This document shows positions 51,808 to 61,096 of a stretch of 64,000 nt of DNA, in pieces. Both the position numbers and the translations under genes were made by a program. Under the pieces are notes generated by a model that worked only from the letters and a program-made list of their open reading frames with translations, was not told the DNA's origin and ran no database searches. Within the stretch, counting starts at the first letter, position 1. The number at the start of each line of letters is the position of its first letter. Origin of the DNA: Paractinoplanes maris (GTDB taxonomy: Bacteria; Actinomycetota; Actinomycetes; Mycobacteriales; Micromonosporaceae); contig NZ_JALPVL010000008.1 in NCBI RefSeq assembly GCF_023544465.1, forward strand, positions 1 to 64,000, written 5' to 3'.

Positions 51808-52928
51808 GGATCGGCGTCGTCACGAGCGCCTACCACCCGGACATCGGCGGGGTGGAGACCCACGTCCGCCGGCTCTGTGCCGCGCTGGTGGCCACCGGTG
51901 ACGAGGTCGAGGTGCTCACCCAGCACACCCACGGCTCGGTCGACTCGATCGACGGGGTGCTGGTCCGCCGGTTCCCGCTGACCGTCAAGGCGTCCAACTA
52001 CCGCTGCTCACTGGCGATGTGGCGGTGGCTGCGGCGCAACGCCGGCCGCTACGACGTGCTGCACGCGCACAGCTATCACGCGCTGGCCGCGCTGCCGGCG
52101 GCGCTGACCAACCGGACGCCGCTGGTCTTCACGCCGCACTACCACGGCACCGGGCACAGCCGGCTGCGAGCCGCGTTGCACCCGCTCTATCGACCGCTGG
52201 GCCGGCGCATCGTGGCCCGCGCGGGCCGGATCATCTGTGTCACCCGGGCCGAGCGTGAGCTGCTGATCAGCCACTTCCCCGAGGCGCGGGAGCGCCTGGT
52301 GGTGGTGCCGAACGGGACCGACCCGGCGCCCCACCTGGTGGCCGGGCCCGAGCCGGGACGCAGCATCCTCTGCGTCGGGCGGCTCGAGCGCTACAAGCGG
52401 GTCGACCGGGTGATCCGGGCGATGACCCAGCTGCCGGCCGACCACCGGCTCGACGTGGTCGGCGCCGGGCCCGCTCGCGAGGAGTGGGAAGACCTGGCCG
52501 TACGGCTCGGCCTGGGGCCGGACCGGGTCGTCTTCCACGGCCGGCTGCCCGACGGCGCCTTCCACGCCCGGATGGCGTCGGCCGCCGCGGTGGTGTCGGC
52601 GTCCGAGCACGAGGCGTTCGGCATGGCGGTGGCCGACGCGCTGACCGCCGGCATCCCGACCGTGGCCAGCTTCATCCCGGCCCACCGGGAACTGGCCTCG
52701 ATGGTCGCCCCGGGCGCGCCCTTGTGGCTGGTCAACCCGGACGACGAGGTGGCGCTGGCCGGGGCACTGCAGGTCGCGGCGAGCACCGACCGGGCCCAGC
52801 ACGGCCGCAACGCGCTGCCCACGTGGAGCGACGTCGTCCTGGCCACCCGCGAGATCTACGCCGGCGTGGCGCCCCGCGTCCACGTCATCCAGCAGGCCAA
52901 GGCCGGTGCCGGAGCCGGCGACCGATGA
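51804..52928 (+). CDS. Family 4 glycosyltransferase
   Basis: The 374-residue GT-B enzyme has an N-terminal acceptor domain with VTSAYHPDIGGVETHV. A donor domain follows, with LCVGRLERYKRVDRVI, VVFHGRLPDGAFHARM and the GT4 EX7E-like SEHEAFGMAVADALTAGIP (Glu in EHEAFG and later). GTG at 51804 overlaps the GT2 stop (GTGA). It is part of the tight polysaccharide operon. Confidence 0.9.
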   Translation: MRIGVVTSAYHPDIGGVETHVRRLCAALVATGDEVEVLTQHTHGSVDSIDGVLVRRFPLTVKASNYRCSLAMWRWLRRNAGRYDVLHAHSYHALAALPAALTNRTPLVFTPHYHGTGHSRLRAALHPLYRPLGRRIVARAGRIICVTRAERELLISHFPEARERLVVVPNGTDPAPHLVAGPEPGRSILCVGRLERYKRVDRVIRAMTQLPADHRLDVVGAGPAREEWEDLAVRLGLGPDRVVFHGRLPDGAFHARMASAAAVVSASEHEAFGMAVADALTAGIPTVASFIPAHRELASMVAPGAPLWLVNPDDEVALAGALQVAASTDRAQHGRNALPTWSDVVLATREIYAGVAPRVHVIQQAKAGAGAGDR

Positions 52929-54868
52929 CCCTGACCCGGCCGGTGGCCGACGACCGCACCGTCGCGAGCACGCCCTCCTCGCCGGAGGTGCCCGCGACGG
53001 CGTCCCGCCGCGCGGCCGTGCTCTGCGCGGGCTCACTCGTGGTGGCCGGCGGGGCCGGAGCCGCGCTGCTGGTGGCGGCCAACCGGGCCGCGGAGTGGGA
53101 CACCGGCCAGCAGTTCGCCTTCTTCTGGGCCGGGATGCTGATCTTCACGCTGCCGGCCGTCTTCTGGCTGGTGCGCCGCGGGTCGGGGGCCCGGCTGCGA
53201 GTGGCCGTCCTGACCGCGTACGCGGGCTTCACCTATCTGCCCAAACTGCTGCGCACGCCGGACGGGCCGCTCTATCACGACGAATTCGCGCACTGGCGCC
53301 AGGCGCGCGAGATCCTGCTCGACGGCCGCCTCTTCGAACAGAACCCGATCGTCAAGGTGGTCGGCGACTTCCCCGGCCTGCACTCGTCCGTCGCCGCGGT
53401 CTCCGGGCTCACCGGCGTCTCGATCTGGCACGGCGCGCTGTTCGTGCTGATCCTCGCGCACCTGCTCGTGGTGCTCGGGGTGGCCGCGCTGGCCCAGGAG
53501 ATCTGGCACGACGCCCGGATCGCCGCCGTGGCCACGATCATCTACAGCCTGAACAGCTCGTTCCTGTTCTTCGACACCCAGTTCGGCTACGAGTCGCTGG
53601 CCATCGCGCTGCTGGTGTGGACGCTGGTCGCGCTGCACCGGGCGATGCGCGGGCCGGCCGGACGGGCCCGGCTCGGCTGGTCGGCCGTGACGGTCATGCT
53701 CTCGGCCGCGACCATCGCCACCCATCACCTGACCGCGCTCGGGCTGCTCGGCGTGATGCTGATCCTCTGCGCGGTGGCCACCGCCCGGGCCCTGCGCCGG
53801 ATCAACCCGCGCGCCGTGACCTGGACCGCCTGGGGGCTCACGGCCGCGGCGGCCGTGCTGGTGGTGGCCTATCTGGCCGTGGTCGCGCCGCGGACCGCGG
53901 GTTACCTCGACCCCTATCTGGCCCGCGCGCTCGACCAGATCGCCGGGATGGCCGGCACCGGTGGAGGCAGCCGCACGCTCTTCCGCGAGTCGGTCGCGCC
54001 CTGGTGGGAGCGGTACGCGGCCTTCGGTGCCCAGGGCTTCGCCGGGATCGCCATGGCCACTGCCGCGTGGCGGCTGCGCCGCCGGCGCGAGGGCGACGCG
54101 GTGTCCCGCAACGGAGCGCTGGCCATGCTGGTGCTGGGCTCGCTCTATTTCCCGGCGGCACTGCTGATCCTGACCCCGTCCGGGGCCGAGGGCGCGCGGC
54201 GCACGTGGGCCTTCAGCTATCTCGGGATCGCGCTGGTCGTGGCCCCGGTCGTGGTGTGGTTGCTGGACCGGGGCCGTCGCTGGAGCGGCGGCGTGCTGCT
54301 CACGGTGTGCGCGGTGGTGATGGTCGGCAACACCGCGGCCGGCATGAACCCGTCCTACCGTTTCCCGGGGCCGCCCGTCTTCGGCTCGGACACCCGCTCG
54401 TCGATCCCCGAGGTGTCGGCCGCGTCGGCCTGGCTGCGCTCGACCCAGGGCCGCGACCTGCGGATCGTCGCCGACCGGTACTCCGGGTTGATCTTCGGCT
54501 CCTTCGGTGGGCAGCAGCCGGTCACCGGCTCGGTCTCGTTCCCGACCTACGAGCTCTACCTCGCCCAGCCCGGCCGGGACATCTCGCCCCGGCTGATCGA
54601 GCAGCTCAGCTCGTGGCGGTTCACCTATCTCGTCGTCGACCGGCGGATGGCCCGGGAGGTGCCGGAGATCCAGATCTACTTCGAGACCAACGAGCCGGTG
54701 CCGCACAGCGACCGGCCCGCGTTCACGCTCGGGCAGCTCACCAAGTTCGACCGGACGCCGTGGACGATCAAGATCTACGACAGCGGCAACATCGCGATCT
54801 ACCGATTCGACTTCGCCTCCCTGCAGCCGGGCAAGGCGAGCCTGCAGCCGGGCAAGGCGGGCCGATGA
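52925..54868 (+). CDS. Large polytopic membrane protein (candidate glycan polymerase or GT-C enzyme)
   Basis: The 647-residue protein has about 11-13 membrane helices and an extracytoplasmic loop PKLLRTPDGPLYHDEFAHWRQ (part: DGPLYHDEFAHW). The acidic YHDEF motif after the first helices resembles the catalytic loop of GT-C glycosyltransferases and of Wzy-like polymerases. A soluble roughly 150-residue C-terminus follows. The chain ends with a doubled SLQPGKA. ATG 52925 overlaps the upstream stop (ATGA), and the next start overlaps its stop. No named Wzy is present, so this is the best candidate for polymerase. Confidence 0.75.
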   Translation: MTLTRPVADDRTVASTPSSPEVPATASRRAAVLCAGSLVVAGGAGAALLVAANRAAEWDTGQQFAFFWAGMLIFTLPAVFWLVRRGSGARLRVAVLTAYAGFTYLPKLLRTPDGPLYHDEFAHWRQAREILLDGRLFEQNPIVKVVGDFPGLHSSVAAVSGLTGVSIWHGALFVLILAHLLVVLGVAALAQEIWHDARIAAVATIIYSLNSSFLFFDTQFGYESLAIALLVWTLVALHRAMRGPAGRARLGWSAVTVMLSAATIATHHLTALGLLGVMLILCAVATARALRRINPRAVTWTAWGLTAAAAVLVVAYLAVVAPRTAGYLDPYLARALDQIAGMAGTGGGSRTLFRESVAPWWERYAAFGAQGFAGIAMATAAWRLRRRREGDAVSRNGALAMLVLGSLYFPAALLILTPSGAEGARRTWAFSYLGIALVVAPVVVWLLDRGRRWSGGVLLTVCAVVMVGNTAAGMNPSYRFPGPPVFGSDTRSSIPEVSAASAWLRSTQGRDLRIVADRYSGLIFGSFGGQQPVTGSVSFPTYELYLAQPGRDISPRLIEQLSSWRFTYLVVDRRMAREVPEIQIYFETNEPVPHSDRPAFTLGQLTKFDRTPWTIKIYDSGNIAIYRFDFASLQPGKASLQPGKAGR

Positions 54869-55638
54869 CGACCGTACGGCTTCTCGCCGGGATCTGTGCC
54901 GCGCTGGTCGTGCTGTCGCTCGGCCACCGGCTGCCGTGGCTCTTCGCGATCGTCCTGCTGACCGCGCTGCTCGCCCTGGGTGAGCTCTGGCTGCGCGCGC
55001 TGACCGGCGAGGCCATGCCGGCGATCGTCCGGATCGGCCTGGCCACCGCGTGCGGCCTGGTCAGCCTGCCCCTGGTGGCGATCGGGCTGCACGTCGCGGG
55101 CGTCGAGATCCGGCCCCGCGCGATCGTGGCCGGCCTCGGGATCCTGGTGACCGTGCTCGGCGTGATCGTGCTGCTGCGCGAGCGTGCCGCCGGATCCCCG
55201 GTCGACCCGCGCCTGCCGCACACGCTCGTCGCGGTGGCCGTGCCCGGTCTTCTCACGCTGGTCGCCGGGTTCGTCGCCCTTCAGGCGTACGGGCGGTTGC
55301 CGCACCCGCCCCAGCCGGGCTACACCAGCCTGGCCCTCAACGGCTGGGCCACCGACATCGCCCGCCCGGTGGCCATCCCCGCCCGCGGAGTACACGTTCC
55401 CGTACGGGTGAGCAGCGCCGGAATGCCCACCGCGACCCAGCCGCTGCGGGTGCGGGTCGGCACCCGGCTCGTCTCCGGCCGCCCGTTGACCGTCGAGCCG
55501 GACGCCACCCGCTCGGTCGACGTCTTCGTTCCGGCGCCGCCCGACGGCTGCCTGCACCGCATCGAGATCAGTCTCGGCGCCACCAGCACCGTCTTCTACG
55601 GCCGGGGGCCGGTCGTCCGCGGGCGGCCCGCATGCTGA
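54865..55638 (+). CDS. Membrane protein with extracytoplasmic beta domain, unknown
   Basis: The 257-residue protein has four or five hydrophobic helices in residues 1-150 and a C-terminal soluble part of about 105 residues. That part is rich in beta strands (ARPVAIPARGVHVPVRVSS in part). It looks like the DUF1616-type proteins found beside actinobacterial glycan genes, but I cannot be sure. ATG at 54865 overlaps the upstream stop by four bases, and the flippase gene starts seven bases before its stop. Its position suggests an accessory role in polymer export. Confidence 0.6.
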   Translation: MTTVRLLAGICAALVVLSLGHRLPWLFAIVLLTALLALGELWLRALTGEAMPAIVRIGLATACGLVSLPLVAIGLHVAGVEIRPRAIVAGLGILVTVLGVIVLLRERAAGSPVDPRLPHTLVAVAVPGLLTLVAGFVALQAYGRLPHPPQPGYTSLALNGWATDIARPVAIPARGVHVPVRVSSAGMPTATQPLRVRVGTRLVSGRPLTVEPDATRSVDVFVPAPPDGCLHRIEISLGATSTVFYGRGPVVRGRPAC

Positions 55639-56888
55639 AGACCGTCGCCCGCGATTCGCTGGCCCGCAACAGCGTCCTGATCATGGCGAGCACGGTCAGC
55701 ACGGCCGGGCTCGGCTACCTCTACTGGATGCTGGCCGCGCGCGAGCTGACCCAGCCGGCGATCGGCACGGCGACCGCCCTGATCTCCGTCTCGGCCGTTG
55801 TGAGCATGGTGTCCAACCTCGGCCTCGGGCACATGTTCATCCAGCGGCTGCCCGGCACGAGCCCCGGCGAGTGGTCGCGGATCGTCAGCGCCGGGCTGCT
55901 GCTGGGCTGCGGCGCCACGGCGGTCGCCTCGTTCGTCGCGGCCGGGGTGCTGCCGTCGATGGGCGGCAACTTCGCCTTCCTGCGCAGCTCGTCGGGGGCC
56001 ACCGCCCTGGTCGTTACGTCGGTCGCGCTGACCGCGTCGACGTTGCTCGACCACGTCTTCATCGCCCAGCGGGCCGGCCGGGGCATGTTCACCCGCAACC
56101 TCGCGCTGGCCGGCGGCAAGCTGGGCGCCCTCGCGGTGCTGACCGGGGCCGGGTACGGCGGATCCGGGGTCGTGCTGCTCGCCTGGACGCTCCCGTCGCT
56201 CGCCGTCACCGGCTACACCCTGATCTCGATGCTGACCCGGCTGCGGCCCGGCGCCCGGCTCGGCGGCCGGGGACTCGGCGCCGAACTGCGGCACGTCCAG
56301 GGCTCGCTCGGTGGCCATCATCTGATCAACCTGGCCCAGGCCGGCCCCACCGCGCTGCTGCCCGTGCTGGTCACCGCGCGGCTCGGCCCCGAGGCCAACG
56401 CGCACTTCTACGTGGCCTGGATGACGGCGTCGGTGCTGTTCATGGTCTCGCCCGCGGTGGCGTCGGCGCTGTATGCCGAGCGCACCAACGCCGGCACGGC
56501 CGCCCTGCCCAAGGCCGCCGCCGTCGTGCTGGTCGTGACCGGGATCCCGGCGCTGCTGCTGTTCTTCGCCGGTGACCGGGTGCTCGCCCTGTTCAGTCCC
56601 GGCTATGCGGCCGAGGGGGAGCTGCTGCTGCGCATCCTGGTGCTGGCCGCGCTGCCCGACGCGATCACCAACCTCGCCGTCGCGCACTGGCGCTCGCTCG
56701 GCCGGTATCGCCGGTGCCTGCGCCTCAACCTGCTGATGGCCACCACCTGTCTGACGCTGACCTGGCTCTGGCTGCCCGGCACGGGCATCGAGGCGGCCGG
56801 CATCGCGTGGCTGACCGGCCAGTCGGCCGGGGCGGTGGCGGTCGGCGCCCGCAGTGTGATGTCCCGACGAAAGGCCCCCACCGGATGA
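55632..56888 (+). CDS. Polysaccharide flippase (Wzx/MATE-like)
   Basis: The 418-residue protein has about 12 membrane helices and the family opening RNSVLIMASTVSTAGLGYLYWMLAAR (part: GLGYLYWMLAAR) and GTATALISVSAVVSMVSNLG (part). LGPEANAHFYVAWMTASVL is a mid-chain motif shared by Wzx proteins of actinobacteria. It would flip lipid-linked oligosaccharide across the membrane. The start ATG 55632 overlaps the previous gene by seven bases, and its stop overlaps the next start by four (ATGA). Confidence 0.88.
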   Translation: MLKTVARDSLARNSVLIMASTVSTAGLGYLYWMLAARELTQPAIGTATALISVSAVVSMVSNLGLGHMFIQRLPGTSPGEWSRIVSAGLLLGCGATAVASFVAAGVLPSMGGNFAFLRSSSGATALVVTSVALTASTLLDHVFIAQRAGRGMFTRNLALAGGKLGALAVLTGAGYGGSGVVLLAWTLPSLAVTGYTLISMLTRLRPGARLGGRGLGAELRHVQGSLGGHHLINLAQAGPTALLPVLVTARLGPEANAHFYVAWMTASVLFMVSPAVASALYAERTNAGTAALPKAAAVVLVVTGIPALLLFFAGDRVLALFSPGYAAEGELLLRILVLAALPDAITNLAVAHWRSLGRYRRCLRLNLLMATTCLTLTWLWLPGTGIEAAGIAWLTGQSAGAVAVGARSVMSRRKAPTG

Positions 56889-58129
56889 AGATCCTGCACC
56901 TGTCCAACCTGTACGCGCCGGTCATCGGCGGGCTCGAGCGCAGCATCGCCACCAGCAGCGAGGAGCTGGTGCGGCGTGGGCACGAGGTCACCGTGCTCAC
57001 GCTGGCCACACCGCTCGCCGAGCACGACGAGACGATCCACGGCGTACGGGTCAAGCGCGTCCGCAGTGTGGCCAACACCCTGCTGCCGGGGATGAACGCC
57101 GACGCCACCAAGCCGTTCCACCCGACCACGGCCGACCCGCTCACCACCGCGGCCATCCGGCGGGTGCTGCGCGCCGATGACTACGACGTCGTGCACAGCC
57201 ACGACTGGATGATGTACAGCTACCTGCCGCTGCGCTTCGGCCGCGACGGGGTGCCGCACGTGCACACGGCGCACGACTTCGGCTTCACGTGCGTCAAGAA
57301 GACGTACGCGCGCAACGGCCGCCCGTGCGGCGGGCCCCGGCTGAGCCGCTGTGTTCCGTGCGCGAGCGAGCAGTACGGGCGGCCGCGGGCGGCCCTGCTC
57401 ACCAGCGCGCTGCGGGCCCAGCGCCACCAAGGCATCGACGCGCTCACCGCGATCTCACCGGCCGTCGCCGACGGGGTCATCACCGGGCGGCTGCCGGGCG
57501 ACGTGCCGGTCCGGGTGATCAGCAGCCTGGTGCCGGACGGCCTCGACGAGCTGGCCCGCAACACCGCGCGGCCGGCGTGGCTGCCGGCCGGGCGATACCT
57601 GCTCTTCGTCGGGCAACTCGGGCCGCACAAAGGCATCGACGCGCTCTTCACCGCGTACACCCGGCTGCGGGCCGGATGGCAGCAGCCGGACCCACCGCCC
57701 GCCCTGGTCTGTCTCGGGACGCCGCGGGCGGACACGCCGCCGATCCCGCCCGGCGTCCTGGTGCGGCACAACGTGGCCCATCCCGAGGTGATGGCGGCGT
57801 GGCACCACGCGGCGGCCGGCGTGGTGCCGTCGGTCCTCGAGCCGATGGGTCAGGTGGCGGTCGAGGCCCTGCTGGCCGGCACGCCGCTGATCGCCACCGC
57901 GGCCGGCGGGCTGGCCGACATGATCCGGGACGGCGAGAGCGGCCTGCAGGTGCCGGTCGGCGATCCCGAGGCGCTCGTGGCCGCCCTGCTGCGGGTGCTG
58001 ACCGACCCGGTCCTGGCCGCGCGGCTGCGCTCGGCCGGGCACCAGCGCGGGCTCGACTACACCGCCGCGCGCGTCGTCCCCCAGATCGAGGAGGTCTACC
58101 GTGACTGCATCGCCGCCGCCGTCCGCTGA
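56885..58129 (+). CDS. Family 4 glycosyltransferase
   Basis: The 414-residue GT-B enzyme has the N-terminal HLSNLYAPVIGGLERSI, HTAHDFGFTCVKKTY and a Cys-rich segment (RPCGGPRLSRCVPCASEQ) that could bind metal. This segment is typical of a GT4 subgroup in actinobacterial exopolysaccharide loci. The donor domain has LFVGQLGPHKGIDALF and the box VPSVLEPMGQVAVEALLAGTPL (part: EPMGQVAVEAL). ATG 56885 overlaps the flippase stop by four bases. Confidence 0.9.
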   Translation: MKILHLSNLYAPVIGGLERSIATSSEELVRRGHEVTVLTLATPLAEHDETIHGVRVKRVRSVANTLLPGMNADATKPFHPTTADPLTTAAIRRVLRADDYDVVHSHDWMMYSYLPLRFGRDGVPHVHTAHDFGFTCVKKTYARNGRPCGGPRLSRCVPCASEQYGRPRAALLTSALRAQRHQGIDALTAISPAVADGVITGRLPGDVPVRVISSLVPDGLDELARNTARPAWLPAGRYLLFVGQLGPHKGIDALFTAYTRLRAGWQQPDPPPALVCLGTPRADTPPIPPGVLVRHNVAHPEVMAAWHHAAAGVVPSVLEPMGQVAVEALLAGTPLIATAAGGLADMIRDGESGLQVPVGDPEALVAALLRVLTDPVLAARLRSAGHQRGLDYTAARVVPQIEEVYRDCIAAAVR

Positions 58130-59399
58130 CGAGCGCACCCGGATCGTGGTCGTCGGCTCCGGCTGGCGGTTCCTCTCCGGCATCAGCTATTACACCTGCC
58201 GGCTCAGCAACGCGCTGGCCACCCGCTACGAGGTCGGCACGATCCTGATGCGACAGCTGCTGCCGACCCGGCTCTATCCCGGGCGCGGCCGCGTGGGTCG
58301 ACGGCTCAACGACCTCTCGTACGACCCCGCGGTGACCGTCTTCGACGGGGTGGACTGGTGGGCGGTGCCGAGCCTGATCCGGGCGGTGCGGTTCCTGCGC
58401 GAGTTCCGGCCCGAGGTGATCGTGTTCCAGTGGTGGACGGGCACAGTGCTGCACTCCTATCTGGTGCTGTGCTTGGTCGCGCGGCTGGCCGGGATCAAGG
58501 TCGTGGTCGAGTTCCACGAGGTGCAGGACACCGGCGAGGCGCAGCACCGGTGGGCGTCGCTCTATTGCCGCAAACTGATCAAACCGTTGCTGCGGCGCAC
58601 CAGCGGGGTCGTCGTCCACTCGCGCTTCGACCGGGTCGCGCTGCGAGCGACGTACGACCTGACGGGCGTCCCGGACGAGATCGCCCTGCACGGCCCGTTC
58701 GACCACCACGACAGTCCCACCCCACCGGCGCCCCGGCCCCGGGCCGCCGGGGAGGCCTGCCGGCTGCTGTTCTTCGGCACCATCCGGCCGTACAAGGGCT
58801 TGGAAGATCTTGTCGAAGCGTTCGGGCGGCTGCCTACGCACTACACGCTGACCGTCGTGGGGGAGACGTGGGAGGGCTGGACGCTTCCGGCGTCGATGAT
58901 CGCCGGGTCGCCGGCCGCCTCCCGCATCACGTTCGTCAACCGCTACGTCGCCGACTCCGAAGTGGACGACTTCTTCGGCGCGGCCGACCTGGTGGTGCTG
59001 CCCTATCGGCGCAGCTCGGCCAGCGGGCCCCTGCACATCGCGATGAGTCACGGGTTGCCCGTCGTGGTCACCGCGGTCGGCGGTCTGGTGGAGGCGGCCG
59101 AGCGATACTCCGGAACCACTTTTGTGCCCGCCGCCGCGCCCGCCGCGCTGGCCGACGCGATCGTCACCGCGACCGGAAAAGCCGGAAGGCGGCACACCGA
59201 CCCCTCCTCGTGGGAGCAGTCGGTGGCCGCCTTCTCGCGTTTGTTCGCCCGGATGGGCGTGCTCGTCGCGGCTCCCTCAGCCGCCGGGCCGTCGCCTTCA
59301 GTCGCCGGGCCGTCGCACGCGGAGCCGGTGGCTCAGGAGACGGAGATCGTGGCGTCGTCGAACCAGACGGTGCCCTTGTTCTCGCCCGACTTGAGGTGA
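58101..59399 (+). CDS. Family 4 glycosyltransferase with 3' end overlapping the opposing GH5 gene
   Basis: The 432-residue GT-B enzyme has an N-terminal GWRFLSGISYYTCRLSNAL (part: FLSGISYYTCRL), LLFFGTIRPYKGLEDLVEAF and the donor motif GAADLVVLPYRRSSASGPLHIAMSHGLP (part: VVLPYRRSSASG). GTG 58101 lies 29 bases before the previous stop, with GAGGAGG just upstream. The last roughly 40 residues (Ser/Pro/Ala-rich) extend 67 bases antisense into the GH5 gene. That tail is not part of the fold and probably reflects loss of an earlier stop. Confidence 0.88.
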   Translation: MTASPPPSADERTRIVVVGSGWRFLSGISYYTCRLSNALATRYEVGTILMRQLLPTRLYPGRGRVGRRLNDLSYDPAVTVFDGVDWWAVPSLIRAVRFLREFRPEVIVFQWWTGTVLHSYLVLCLVARLAGIKVVVEFHEVQDTGEAQHRWASLYCRKLIKPLLRRTSGVVVHSRFDRVALRATYDLTGVPDEIALHGPFDHHDSPTPPAPRPRAAGEACRLLFFGTIRPYKGLEDLVEAFGRLPTHYTLTVVGETWEGWTLPASMIAGSPAASRITFVNRYVADSEVDDFFGAADLVVLPYRRSSASGPLHIAMSHGLPVVVTAVGGLVEAAERYSGTTFVPAAAPAALADAIVTATGKAGRRHTDPSSWEQSVAAFSRLFARMGVLVAAPSAAGPSPSVAGPSHAEPVAQETEIVASSNQTVPLFSPDLR

Positions 59400-60922
59400 A
59401 CCTGGAGGCTGGTCGCGCCGGCCGGGGCGACCTGGTCGACGACCAGCTTGGTCCAGCCGGTGGTGCCGACCGGCAGCCACGCCGACGAGGCGCCGCCGAG
59501 CCACTTGTCGTTGATGTCGAAGAAGCTCAGCGCGATCTGCGTGGTGCCGGTGGCCGCGTTGCCCTTGGCCCAGACCTCGCCGTGCCACTTCTGGCCGGCC
59601 TTGACCGGGTCGATCGGGGAGACCCGGTAGGACGGCGAGCCCGACGAGTTCTTGCCGGTGTTGGTCAGGCTGATCGACCACTTGCCGGTGCGGGCCGCCG
59701 ACTGCGTCTTGACCGCCAGGCCCAGCTCCGGCATGTACGCCCGCCACGGGGTCTGGCCCGCGCTCGACTCGAAACTCGGGTCCATGACCGACGCCGGCGT
59801 CATGCCGGTGGTCCAGCCGGCCTTGACGACCGCGGCGGCCGGCTTGGCCGAGCCGTCGACCCGGTAGAGGCCATAGCTGTACTGGGCCGGGATGCGCGAG
59901 ACGGCCGAGGACGGGATGGCGCCCGGGGTGAAGTCGTTCAGCGTCCACGGGGCCACCGACTTCACGCCGGCCGCCTCCGACGCCTCGAAGACGCGGGCCA
60001 GGAAGGCGGCCTGCTCGCCCTCGGTGTTCTGCAGCGTGTTCAGGCCGACCTCGCCGATGACCATCGGGTACGGCGCGACCGTGGCCTGCGCGTTCTTGAT
60101 GGTCGCGAGGGCGCGCTCCGAGTTGCCGTAGAAGTGGAAGTCGAAGTAGTCGATCGGGGTCGAGGCCAGGGCTGACTTGATCCTGGCCATGCCCGGGGCG
60201 CCGGCCGTGCCGTCGACCGAGAAGCTCAGCGGCATGGTCGGGAACGACGAGCGCATGGCCGGGATCAGCTTCTTGGCCCAGGCCACCGCCGCGGCGTCGT
60301 TCGCGTTGAACTCGTTCTGCAGCTCGAACGCGATGACCCGCTTGTCGTCCCGGTAACGGCTGAGCACGGTGCTGGTCCAGGAGATGCTGTTGGCGATCTC
60401 CTCGTAGCCGTCCCACCAGTCGAAGAGCGTGAACTTGACGGTCATGCCGTGGGCCTCGGCCAGGTCGACGAACGCGGCCAGGCGGTCCTGGTATCCGTTC
60501 CACGGCTTGGGCCAGCCGAACTGGGTCGGGAAGATGATGATCCGGACGTTGTCGGCGCCGAGCGCGCGGGCCTTGGCCAGGTCGGCGTCGATCCGGGCCG
60601 GGTCCCAGTCGGTCCACATCTTCGACCAGCCGGCGGTGGACGGGTAGTAGTTCAGCGTCTTGGCGGTCTGCACCGCGGCCAGGCGGGACGCCCGGGTGGG
60701 GACGGTCTCGGCGTCCTTGGCGACGGTCTTGGCCGGCGTGGCGACGGTCTTGGCCGGCGTGGCGCCGGTCTTCGCAGGCGTGGCGGGGGCGCTGGTCGTC
60801 ATGACGGACTTGACGGTGACCGTCTTCGCCGGGGCGGCGGCGGAGGCGGGAGCGTGGGGGAGGGCGAGGCCCAGGAGCAGCGTCGAGGCCAGGGAGGCGG
60901 CGCAGCGGCGAGGCGAGATCAC
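59333..60922 (-). CDS. Secreted GH5-like endoglycanase with C-terminal carbohydrate-binding domain
   Basis: The 529-residue protein has a signal peptide (to ASAAAP, about 27) and a linker with PAKTVATPAKTV repeats. A GH5-type TIM barrel follows (about 80-385): acid/base Glu in ELQNEFNAND, nucleophile Glu in PMVIGEVGLN, and FDWWDGY and DFHFYGNS around the cleft. After about residue 390 there is a beta-sandwich carbohydrate-binding-like domain with DPSFESSAGQTPW and TVWFDDATISVS. GTG at 60922 is used. It faces the exopolysaccharide operon, so it may trim or release that polymer, or act on plant glycans. Confidence 0.87.
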   Translation of the reverse strand: MISPRRCAASLASTLLLGLALPHAPASAAAPAKTVTVKSVMTTSAPATPAKTGATPAKTVATPAKTVAKDAETVPTRASRLAAVQTAKTLNYYPSTAGWSKMWTDWDPARIDADLAKARALGADNVRIIIFPTQFGWPKPWNGYQDRLAAFVDLAEAHGMTVKFTLFDWWDGYEEIANSISWTSTVLSRYRDDKRVIAFELQNEFNANDAAAVAWAKKLIPAMRSSFPTMPLSFSVDGTAGAPGMARIKSALASTPIDYFDFHFYGNSERALATIKNAQATVAPYPMVIGEVGLNTLQNTEGEQAAFLARVFEASEAAGVKSVAPWTLNDFTPGAIPSSAVSRIPAQYSYGLYRVDGSAKPAAAVVKAGWTTGMTPASVMDPSFESSAGQTPWRAYMPELGLAVKTQSAARTGKWSISLTNTGKNSSGSPSYRVSPIDPVKAGQKWHGEVWAKGNAATGTTQIALSFFDINDKWLGGASSAWLPVGTTGWTKLVVDQVAPAGATSLQVHLKSGENKGTVWFDDATISVS

Positions 60923-61096
60923 GGTGGGTCGTTGCCCTTCGGTCAGGTGCGGAAATGGTCTGTGGGAGCGGCCCCTCCAATCGGTCGGACGGTTCGGGTG
61001 AAGAAAGTTTGCTGATTGCATTGCCGTTGCCCTGGGGTGCGGGCAGGGTGCATCGGCCGGACACCCCGATCGGTGCCGGCTTCTTGTGCTGGGGCC

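Noticed and set aside
60923-61096. A cobalamin riboswitch near the cob genes.
   Set aside because: This gap is downstream of cobIJ, not upstream of the operon, and no B12-box sequence was seen; any riboswitch would lie beyond 64000.
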